Source of the DNA: an uncultured Bacilli bacterium
GTDB taxonomy: Bacteria > Bacillota_I > Bacilli_A > RF39 > UBA660
Direction: 5' to 3'
Assembly: GCA_934162425.1 (NCBI GenBank)
Contig: CAKPIS010000002.1
Coordinates: forward strand, 62,001-126,000
Length of the DNA: 64,000 nucleotides
Shown: piece by piece, positions 9,420 through 16,176 of the stretch
Layout of the letters: each line of letters begins with the position of its first letter
Numbering within the stretch: position 1 is the first letter of the stretch
The notes under the pieces: generated by a model
Seen by the model: only the letters and a program-made list of their open reading frames with translations
Told to the model about the DNA's origin: nothing
Databases searched by the model: none
Translations under genes and position numbers: made by a program

Positions 9420-9607
9420 TTTTTCTCCTCCAACACCTTTTTTATTTTTTTATTAAAATCTACTCTAGATAACATTATGGTTCTACCACATTTAATACAT
9501 TTAATTTTTATATCAACACCTGTTCTAATAATTTCAAATAAATTATTTCCACAAGGATGAGTTTTTTTCATCATAACAACTGAATTTAATTCATAATTAT
9601 TTTTCAT
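9416..9607 (-). CDS. DUF951 family protein (YyzM-like)
   Basis: A 63-residue conserved Firmicutes protein of unknown function. The family pattern is visible: VVMMKKTHPCGNNLFEIIRTG, then KCIKCGRTIMLSR. The three cysteines (HPCG and CIKC) suggest metal binding. It overlaps the end of mscS by 11 bases and the start of the transporter by 4. In many Firmicutes this gene sits between mscS and ychF. Here the transporter, the LRR gene and the 302-residue ORF separate it from ychF. Confidence 0.88.
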   Translation of the reverse strand: MKNNYELNSVVMMKKTHPCGNNLFEIIRTGVDIKIKCIKCGRTIMLSRVDFNKKIKKVLEEKK

Positions 9608-10403
9608 TATGCACCACTATCTGATTATATGGAATTGATATACCATTTCTATCTAAAGCATTTTTAAATTCTTTTTTAAGTATTCTCTTAACCTCATAAT
9701 GTTTACCTGGCTTACATGTTGCAACAACTCTTATCACAACGGATGAATCAGCTAATTCCTGAACTCCTAAAACATTTATATCTCCAGATAACTCTTTTAT
9801 ATCTTCTTTTATATTTTCTATTGTAATAGAAAGCACACTTACTACTTCATCTATATTACATTCATAACTAACTGGTACATCTACTATAGCAACTGTTTTA
9901 TCCATACTATAATTAATTACTTCAGATATATTTCTATTAGCAATTATCTTAATTTCACCCGTAGTATTTGACTTAATTCTAGTTGTTTTAAGTGTTAAAT
10001 GAGTTACAGTACCCTCAAAATCTCCTATTTTAACTAAATCTCCTACAACAAACTGATTTTCAAGCATTATAGATATACCAACTAACACATCTTTTAGTAT
10101 ATCTTGAAAAGCAAGACCTACAATTAATGATGCTACTCCAAGACCAGTTAATATTGCATTTGTATTTATTCCAAATACATCAAGTATCATTAAAATAGCT
10201 AAAATTCTTAAAATATATTTAACTATATTAAATATTAAACTACTCATTGTCTTAGACTTTCTAGTATCTAATCTTTTATGTTTTTTAGGATTAAAAGTCT
10301 TTTTTAAAGTAAATTTAAGAAGTCTTTCTAATATTACTTCTATAATTATTATTAATATAGGAAGATATATTTCTTTAACAATAGTTAAGCCTAATATTTT
10401 CAT
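9597..10403 (-). CDS. mscS: Small-conductance mechanosensitive channel (MscS family)
   Basis: Membrane channel that opens under tension to release solutes on osmotic downshock. The 268 residues contain two or three N-terminal helices and the pore-lining helix GVASLIVGLAFQDILKDVLVGI (about 90-111, abbreviated in length). The MscS beta domain follows (DLVKIGDFEGTVTHLTLKTTRI) and then a C-terminal alpha/beta domain. Length is that of YkuT-type short MscS. It lies 10 bases after parB, in the same operon. Confidence 0.93.
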   Translation of the reverse strand: MKILGLTIVKEIYLPILIIIIEVILERLLKFTLKKTFNPKKHKRLDTRKSKTMSSLIFNIVKYILRILAILMILDVFGINTNAILTGLGVASLIVGLAFQDILKDVLVGISIMLENQFVVGDLVKIGDFEGTVTHLTLKTTRIKSNTTGEIKIIANRNISEVINYSMDKTVAIVDVPVSYECNIDEVVSVLSITIENIKEDIKELSGDINVLGVQELADSSVVIRVVATCKPGKHYEVKRILKKEFKNALDRNGISIPYNQIVVHNEK

Positions 10404-10413
10404 ATTTTAACCT

Positions 10414-11298
10414 CTATTCTACTTCTATATTTAATATTTCAAGTATTCTATTTAAATCTTCTTTTGTAGCAAAAGATATTTTTATTTTATTTCCAGAAAT
10501 AGATACTTTAGTATCTAACTTTTCTTTCATTGCATCTTCTACGTATTTATATTCTTTTACTGCTTTCTTCTTAACTGGTAAAGCCTTTTCAAATTTTTCA
10601 CCACTAGCTAATTCTTCTAACTCCCTTACGCTTAAGTTATCATTTACTACTTTATTAGCAAGTTCTTCTATTTGATCATGACTTTCTAATTTACTAAGCA
10701 CTCTAGCATGTCCCATTGATATTTTTCCATATAAAACCATATCTTGAACACTTAAAGGAAGTCTTAAAAGACCAAGCATATTAGTTATATGACTTCTTGA
10801 TTTACCTAGTTTTTTAGCTAATTCATCTTGAGTTAGTCTAAGTGATTCTATTATTGATTTATAAGCTTTAGCTTCTTCTATAGAAGTTAAGTTTTCTCTT
10901 TGTAAGTTCTCTAAAAGTGCTATTTGCATCATTTCATCATCAGTAAAATCTCTAATAATAGCTGGAATAGTAGTTAATCCAGCAAGTCCTGATGCTCTAA
11001 CTCTTCTTTCTCCTGCTATTATATTGTATCCTTTAACACTTTTTCTAACTATAATTGGTTGAAATACACCATGTTCTTTTATTGATTCAGATAATTCTTT
11101 TAATGCATCATCATCAAATACCTTTCTAGGTTGGTATGGATTACTCATTAAATCCTTTATTTCAAGCATTACAACTTTATCTTTTGGTGTTTCATTAACA
11201 ATTGTTTTTTCAACTTGATCAAAGTCAAGTACCTCAGTACTAAATAATTGTTCAAGTCCCATTCCAAGTGCTCTTCTTTTATTAGTCTCGTCTTTCAT
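10414..11298 (-). CDS. parB: Chromosome-partitioning protein ParB (Spo0J)
   Basis: CTP-dependent clamp that loads at parS sites near the origin and spreads to organise segregation and SMC loading. The 294 residues show the N-terminal MGLEQLF ParA-interaction motif, NPYQPRKVF and the GERRVRAS arginine motif (CTP-binding domain). The helix-turn-helix TQDELAKKLGKSRSHITNML (about 160-180) and a C-terminal dimer domain follow. Four perfect parS sites for it lie at 61.6-63.4 kb. It overlaps parA by 17 bases. Unlike in B. subtilis, parAB is about 40 kb from oriC rather than next to rsmG. Confidence 0.97.
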   Translation of the reverse strand: MKDETNKRRALGMGLEQLFSTEVLDFDQVEKTIVNETPKDKVVMLEIKDLMSNPYQPRKVFDDDALKELSESIKEHGVFQPIIVRKSVKGYNIIAGERRVRASGLAGLTTIPAIIRDFTDDEMMQIALLENLQRENLTSIEEAKAYKSIIESLRLTQDELAKKLGKSRSHITNMLGLLRLPLSVQDMVLYGKISMGHARVLSKLESHDQIEELANKVVNDNLSVRELEELASGEKFEKALPVKKKAVKEYKYVEDAMKEKLDTKVSISGNKIKISFATKEDLNRILEILNIEVE

Positions 11299-12073
11299 TA
11301 TGTTCTATGACCTCCTTTGCTAAATTAAGATAAGCTTCTGTTCCACGACTCATTGGATCATATGCAACTATTGGTTTACCATGACTTGGTGCCTCTGTTA
11401 ATCTAATAAGTCTTGGTATTAAAGTATTATATACTCTCTCTTTAAAAAATCCTCTTATTTCTTCTACTACTTCTAATCCTAAATTAGTTCTAGAATCAAG
11501 CATAGTTAAAAGAACACCTTCTATTTCTAGTTTTGGATTAAGTTTTTTTTGTGCAAGCATAATTGAATTTAATAATTGCATTATTCCCTCTAACGCAAAA
11601 AATTCACACTGTACTGGTATCAATACAGAATTTGCCGCAGTTAACGCATTAGTTGTTAAAAGTCCAAGTGATGGTGGACAATCTATTATAATATAATCAT
11701 ATTTATCAATAATTGGTAATAAAGCTATTTTAAGTTGTAAACTCTTTTGAAAATTTACATCTAATTTTGACTTTTCTATTAATTCTATATCTGCACCTGC
11801 TAAATTAATTGTAGCTGGTATTATATTTAAATTTTTAAAATTTGTTCTTGTAATAGCATCTTGTGCGCTACATCTTCCAAGAAGTAAGTCATATATACTT
11901 TTATCTATATCGCCTTTATTTATTCCAACACCTGTAGAACAATTTCCTTGAGGATCTAAATCTATAAGAAGTACTTTTTTGCCTAATACGCCTAGTGATG
12001 CTGCTAAGTTTATACTAGTAGTTGTTTTGCCTACACCACCTTTTTGATTTACTAACGCAATTGTTTTGCCCAT
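11282..12073 (-). CDS. parA: Chromosome-partitioning ATPase ParA (Soj)
   Basis: Walker-type ATPase that works with ParB in origin segregation and, in B. subtilis, regulates DnaA. The deviant Walker A KGGVGKTT (about residue 11-18), DLDPQGN and IIDCPPSLGLLT motifs are all present. I start at ATG 12073 (263 residues) with GAGGGGA 9 bases upstream, in preference to an in-frame GTG at 12091. The gene heads the parA-parB-mscS-DUF951-abgT operon. Its promoter region shares the string TTTTTGATAGAATATAA with the dnaA promoter. Confidence 0.97.
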   Translation of the reverse strand: MGKTIALVNQKGGVGKTTTSINLAASLGVLGKKVLLIDLDPQGNCSTGVGINKGDIDKSIYDLLLGRCSAQDAITRTNFKNLNIIPATINLAGADIELIEKSKLDVNFQKSLQLKIALLPIIDKYDYIIIDCPPSLGLLTTNALTAANSVLIPVQCEFFALEGIMQLLNSIMLAQKKLNPKLEIEGVLLTMLDSRTNLGLEVVEEIRGFFKERVYNTLIPRLIRLTEAPSHGKPIVAYDPMSRGTEAYLNLAKEVIEHNERRD

Positions 12074-12125
12074 GACAACACTTCCCCTCACTACTTCTAT
12101 TTTTATTTTTAATGTTCTATTTTAT

Positions 12126-12131
12126 ATTCTA
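12126..12131 (-). promoter_or_regulatory. Candidate -10 of the parA operon promoter
   Basis: Minus-strand TGATAGAATATAA lies about 55 bases before the parA start, giving an extended -10 (TGA TAGAAT). The flanking 17 bases are identical to those around the dnaA -10 at 52682. The -35 (TTTCAA) is weak. Confidence 0.5.
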
Positions 12132-12166
12132 TCAAAAAATTATAATTTTTGAAAGACTTTATTAGA

Positions 12167-13099
12167 TTAATTTTGACTCTTTAATTTATTTGCAAACTCT
12201 TTTATTTTTCTAAATCTATGATTTAAGCAAGATTTACTAACATTACTACCAGTTTCTAAACTAATTATTTCACTTAATTCAAGTAGTGATGATTCAGGAT
12301 ATTTTATTCTATATTCACAGCTTACTTTAAGCTTATCATCTAATAAATCAAACGCTTCATTTTCTTTTATATAATTAATATCATTAATCAACATATTAGA
12401 AGTAGCTAACGTTTTTTCAACATTAGCTTGTTCACAATTATTAAGTCTATTAGTCATATTTATTTTTTCTCTATAAACTCTTATTTCTTCATAATACATA
12501 ACACCATTATATGCCCTAATAAGTCTTAAAAAATCACTTATTTTTTCTGCTTCCTTAATGTATATCATGTATCCTTTTCTTCTATGTAGTATTTTACTAT
12601 TTAAACCACATTCATTTAAAGTATCATTTAAAAAATTAGCATAACTTGTATCATTTATTAAAAACTCTAAGTGATATCTAGAAGTCTTAGGATCATTTAA
12701 ACTTCCACTAACTAAAAATACACCTCTTAAATATGCTCTTTTAAGTTCTTCATCAGATAATAGAGACTCGCTAGGTACTTTAAGTAATTCATTTTTATCA
12801 TTTACTATACCTAAATCCCTAAGTACTTTAAGGGTATCTTTTTTAAGTTCTAAAACATATATTTCATTTTTCTTAAAATTATAATTCTTTCTAAGTGAAA
12901 TATTTAAGTTTATATCAAATAAAATTTTAAATAAACCAAATATTCTATTTGCAACAAATTTATTTTCTGTTTGTATTTTAATATTATATATCTTAATTTG
13001 TGCACTAGTTCTTATAACTCCAGATAATTCTGATAGATACTCTGCTCTTGTACACTCTACTGAACTAATCTCTTTTTTTATTTTACTAGAAAATGTCAT
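12167..13099 (-). CDS. whiA: Cell-division/sporulation-type regulator WhiA
   Basis: DNA-binding protein with a LAGLIDADG-like N-terminal domain and a C-terminal HTH, linked to cell division and chromosome segregation in Bacillus and to sporulation in actinomycetes. The 310 residues start MTFSSKIKKEISS. The LAGLIDADG-like part includes AYLRGVFLVSGSLNDP (about 125). The C-terminal LLELSEIISLETGSNVSKS and CLNHRFRKIKEFA form the WhiA HTH. In B. subtilis whiA follows yvcJ and yvcK; both are absent here and trxB is the next gene upstream in the cluster order. Confidence 0.95.
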   Translation of the reverse strand: MTFSSKIKKEISSVECTRAEYLSELSGVIRTSAQIKIYNIKIQTENKFVANRIFGLFKILFDINLNISLRKNYNFKKNEIYVLELKKDTLKVLRDLGIVNDKNELLKVPSESLLSDEELKRAYLRGVFLVSGSLNDPKTSRYHLEFLINDTSYANFLNDTLNECGLNSKILHRRKGYMIYIKEAEKISDFLRLIRAYNGVMYYEEIRVYREKINMTNRLNNCEQANVEKTLATSNMLINDINYIKENEAFDLLDDKLKVSCEYRIKYPESSLLELSEIISLETGSNVSKSCLNHRFRKIKEFANKLKSQN

Positions 13100-13124
13100 A
13101 CCCTATCACTTCCTTTACAAAAGT

Positions 13125-13153
13125 ATTATATCAAATAAGATTTTCTTTTTCAA
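13125..13153 (-). promoter_or_regulatory. Sigma-A promoter of whiA
   Basis: Minus-strand TTGAAA (13153-13148) and TATAAT (13130-13125) are 17 bases apart, with a TGn extension in front of the -10. The same TTGAAA-17-TGATATAAT form precedes uvrA. Confidence 0.75.
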
Positions 13154-13182
13154 CATATCCAGGTGTTTTTTATTCATTTATT

Positions 13183-13211
13183 AAAAAATAGATAGCTACT
13201 TTCTATCTATT
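13183..13211 (-). terminator. Intrinsic terminator after trxB
   Basis: AATAGATAG / CTATCTATT perfect 9-bp stem, 7-base loop, then six T on the minus strand. The stem contains the trxB stop codon. Confidence 0.85.
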
Positions 13212-14099
13212 AATTGCTCTTATTATATCGGTTGCTGCTAACGCACCTTCACTTGCTGCTGTTACAACTTGATATAATCTTTTGCTTACACTATCTCCTA
13301 TAGCATATACTCTATCAAGAGAAGCTTTCATATTATTATCTACTAATATTCCAAGATTATCACTATTAAGTTTCAAATTCTCATAGTACATATTGTTTAT
13401 TATTTGACCAATATACACAAAAATGCACTCTATATCTAGTTTTCTATTATTATCTAAATTAACACCAACTACTTTATCATCTTCAGTTATTACGTTATCT
13501 ATATTAGAATTATAAATTATTTCTATATTATCTTTACTTTCTATTATTTCTTTATCTTTTAATTCACACTTAAACTTATCACTTCTATTAACCATATATA
13601 TTTTATGTGCTAAGTTAGATAGGTAAATAGAAGCTATGACAGCAGATGCACCAGAGCCTACTATAACAACATCTTTATTTTTATATAAAGCTCCATCACA
13701 AGTTACGCAGTATGAAACTCCCTTTTTTATATTTGAATTTTCAAGTACAGGAAGCTTTTTAGGTGTTCTTCCAGATGCTATAACAATAAACTTAAAACTA
13801 TATATTTCATCATTAGTTTTAACTATAAAATCATCATTTTCTTTTCTTATACTTAAAACTTCACTAGAGACTATGTTAGCACCTAATTCTTCTATAGCAC
13901 TATACATCCTAAATGCTAAAGTAGATGGTGATTTTTCTGTAAAACCTGGATAATTATCTATTTTAACCATCTCATTTAAAACTCCACCAGGAGCTTTTTT
14001 TTCAAATATAGTAGGATTTATTCCTGCTCTTAATAAATAAAGAGCACAACTAAGACCAGCTGGACCTGCTCCTATTATTGCAACATTATCTTTTTTCAT
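13203..14099 (-). CDS. trxB: Thioredoxin-disulfide reductase-like flavoprotein
   Basis: FAD/NAD(P)H oxidoreductase that reduces thioredoxin. The 298 residues show the FAD motif GAGPAGLSCALYLLRAG (about 10-26), the redox pair in CVTCDGALY (about 131-134), a second dinucleotide motif GSGASAVIASIYL (about 147) and the C-terminal VYAIGDS FAD motif. The usual NADPH-binding HRR-type stretch reads NRSDKFKC, so cofactor preference is open. It overlaps the end of lgt by 14 bases. The lgt-trxB-whiA order is conserved in Firmicutes. Confidence 0.9.
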   Translation of the reverse strand: MKKDNVAIIGAGPAGLSCALYLLRAGINPTIFEKKAPGGVLNEMVKIDNYPGFTEKSPSTLAFRMYSAIEELGANIVSSEVLSIRKENDDFIVKTNDEIYSFKFIVIASGRTPKKLPVLENSNIKKGVSYCVTCDGALYKNKDVVIVGSGASAVIASIYLSNLAHKIYMVNRSDKFKCELKDKEIIESKDNIEIIYNSNIDNVITEDDKVVGVNLDNNRKLDIECIFVYIGQIINNMYYENLKLNSDNLGILVDNNMKASLDRVYAIGDSVSKRLYQVVTAASEGALAATDIIRAINR

Positions 14100-14889
14100 C
14101 TAAAGCGTTCCTTTCATTATATAAAGATTTATTTTTTATAGATATTATTATAATTATAACTCCAATTAAATTCATTATAATTGATACTAACTGTGCCATC
14201 TTTATATTCCCTAACATTAAACTATCAGTTCTAAGTGATTCTATTAAAAACCTTAATATACCATACCATACTAAATATATTCCTGTAAGAGTTCCTGTTT
14301 TAATGTCTTTATTTCTTCTAAGAATAATAAGAATAATAAAACATAGCAAACAAGAGAAGGACTCATATAAAAATGTTGGATGATAATAATTACCATTTAT
14401 ATACATTCCATCTATTATAAATTTAGGTAGATGTAACTTCTGTAAAAATTCTAATGCTACAACAGGTCCATGAGCTTCTCCGTTAAAAAAGTTCCCCCAT
14501 CTTCCAAGAGCTTGTGCTAAAACAAGTGATGGCACTATTATATCTAAATACTTTAATAAATTAATTTTATATTTACGGCAATAATATATAAAAACCAAAA
14601 GACCAAATATTATACCACCATGTATAGCAAGCCCACCGTTCCATATTTTTATTATTTCAGTTGGATAAGATAAATAATAATCTAAATTAAATAATACGTA
14701 GTATACTCTAGCCCCAAGTATTCCAAATATTACACACCAAAAAACAGAGTCATTAACAAATTTTTCATCTATATTATGCTTTTTAGCTTCTTTTAATATT
14801 AATATATAACCAATTATTACTCCAGTTAAGATAAAAAGTGAATACCACGTTACCTCTAAACTACATATTTTTATAGCTACACTATTCAT
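14086..14889 (-). CDS. lgt: Phosphatidylglycerol-prolipoprotein diacylglyceryl transferase
   Basis: Inner-membrane enzyme that transfers diacylglycerol to the lipobox cysteine, the first step of lipoprotein maturation. The 267 residues have seven hydrophobic segments, the Lgt signature ALGRWGNFFNGEAHG (about residues 128-142) and the GGLAIHGGIIFG stretch (about 84). Possible substrates in the window include YidC, which has an LTGC lipobox. It lies 1 base after the YvlD-like gene and overlaps trxB, so the three are one operon. Confidence 0.96.
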   Translation of the reverse strand: MNSVAIKICSLEVTWYSLFILTGVIIGYILILKEAKKHNIDEKFVNDSVFWCVIFGILGARVYYVLFNLDYYLSYPTEIIKIWNGGLAIHGGIIFGLLVFIYYCRKYKINLLKYLDIIVPSLVLAQALGRWGNFFNGEAHGPVVALEFLQKLHLPKFIIDGMYINGNYYHPTFLYESFSCLLCFIILIILRRNKDIKTGTLTGIYLVWYGILRFLIESLRTDSLMLGNIKMAQLVSIIMNLIGVIIIIISIKNKSLYNERNALDEKR

Positions 14890-14890
14890 A

Positions 14891-15334
14891 TTATTTTGTA
14901 CACCTTTCTATTATAGGTTTAATTATTAAGTTTTCCATTATTAGGTTCATCAAACTAATAAACATTGCTATTATAATAGGAGAAAAAAAGCCATGTAACT
15001 CAAAAGCACTTCCTAATATAAAATCAACAATAAATAATATTATTACATTAATTACAAAGTAAAATAATCCAAGTGATATTCCTATAAGAGGGAGAGATAA
15101 TGATACTAATATAGGTTTAATTGTTTTATTTAGTATAAATATTATAATGGCAGCTAAAAGACCATATAAGAAATTTTTAACGTAAATTGATCTAAATAAG
15201 CCAGAGGCCATTAAAAGTACAATGGCATAACCTACCATGTATATAAGCCATTCTATAAATAAATTTAATCTGTACTTAGTATCAGTATTATTTTTATAAT
15301 TTTTTTTATTATCATCTACTACAATTACTTTCAT
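14891..15334 (-). CDS. YvlD-like four-helix membrane protein (phage holin family 4)
   Basis: A 147-residue membrane protein with four hydrophobic helices, matching the YvlD/phage holin superfamily IV group found next to lgt in B. subtilis. A hydrophilic N-terminus (VIVVDDNKKNYKNNTDTKY) precedes the helices. I start at ATG 15334 rather than the ATG at 15346, since GGTGAT lies just before it, though the spacing is short. Function is unknown. The name does not imply phage origin, because the gene is part of the conserved chromosomal lgt cluster. Confidence 0.75.
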   Translation of the reverse strand: MKVIVVDDNKKNYKNNTDTKYRLNLFIEWLIYMVGYAIVLLMASGLFRSIYVKNFLYGLLAAIIIFILNKTIKPILVSLSLPLIGISLGLFYFVINVIILFIVDFILGSAFELHGFFSPIIIAMFISLMNLIMENLIIKPIIERCTK

Positions 15335-15448
15335 GTGTATCACCATAATAATTATAACACAATATAATCTTTTTATATATATTATTTAAAGTTCTTAATT
15401 TAGACATTTTTTATGATAATGAATTAAAATAAGCAGACACATTATCTG

Positions 15449-15622
15449 CTATCTGCTCTTTTTTTGATGAACCTCATATGAACTACCATTTATTAGAACA
15501 TATGGTATATTTTCTTTTAGTCTCTTTTTTAAAACTCTTTTTCCTTCTGCATTATAAACTTTATTTTCTTTTCTAATATATATTGAAAAATTAGGATATA
15601 ATCTACTTATCTTATCTATCAT
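15449..15622 (-). CDS. Hypothetical protein, 57 residues, coupled to the HTH gene
   Basis: A small, basic protein (MIDKISRLYPNFSIYIRKEN...SSYEVHQKKSR) of no recognised family. Its ATG at 15622 overlaps the last 11 bases of the upstream regulator gene, so it is probably translated by coupling. An alternative start at 15652 adds ten residues but would overlap more. It may be a partner of the regulator; this is inference from the overlap only. Confidence 0.55.
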   Translation of the reverse strand: MIDKISRLYPNFSIYIRKENKVYNAEGKRVLKKRLKENIPYVLINGSSYEVHQKKSR

Positions 15623-16031
15623 TTTTTTCTTCAACCCCCAAACAATATGCAAATCTAATTAATGTTTCTTTCTTCTTTAAATAATAATATCCTAATGAAA
15701 AGCCTAGCGAATTAGCTATATATCTATCATCATAATTATCTTCTTTATCTAAATATGTCCAGTATATTATTTTTCTTTCTTCTGTTGTTAATTTATTAAA
15801 TGAAAATCTAAAATAATTTATGTATAATATTCTTTCTTTTTTCTCATCTTTTGTAATATTTGAATAAGCTTTATCATCTTCTATGCCCTTTATTTCATCT
15901 AATAGGTAATCATCATTTATTTTTGACGGAGAAGATAAATCAACGGATAAACTATAATAAATATATTGTTTTATAGTATTTTCAACATTCTTTTTAGTCT
16001 TACCCCAACATATGTCTATAGTCTTATACAT
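15612..16031 (-). CDS. Sigma-70 region-4-like / ArpU-type HTH regulator
   Basis: A 139-residue protein. Its C-terminal half, FNKLTTEERKIIYWTYLDKE...IANSLGFSLGYYYLKKKETLIRFAYCLGVE (quoted in parts), has the layout of sigma-70 region 4 and of ArpU/RinA late regulators of Gram-positive phages. The N-terminal half (about 1-65) is variable and unassigned. It sits between uvrA and the lgt cluster with no other phage genes nearby. It could be a domesticated phage regulator. Family assignment is by pattern and moderate. Confidence 0.6.
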   Translation of the reverse strand: MYKTIDICWGKTKKNVENTIKQYIYYSLSVDLSSPSKINDDYLLDEIKGIEDDKAYSNITKDEKKERILYINYFRFSFNKLTTEERKIIYWTYLDKEDNYDDRYIANSLGFSLGYYYLKKKETLIRFAYCLGVEEKNDR

Positions 16032-16112
16032 GTTTATCCAACTCTCCTTCTATATATATTTTAACATTTAAAAAGATACAAAAGTTAACTTTAAAATCAC
16101 TAATAAATCATA

Positions 16113-16149
16113 AAAAAATAAAGTAAAAGTCATATGCTTCTACTTTATT
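16113..16149 (-). terminator. Intrinsic terminator of uvrA
   Basis: AATAAAGTA / TACTTTATT stem (9 bp, 15-base loop that can pair further) followed by seven T on the minus strand. Confidence 0.7.
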
Positions 16150-16176
16150 ATTATCTATCAATATATTAAAACCCTC

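Noticed and set aside
14891..16031. Prophage remnant made of the holin-like gene and the ArpU-like gene
   Set aside because: The holin-like gene is a YvlD homologue of the conserved lgt cluster, and no other phage genes are present; only the regulator looks phage-derived.
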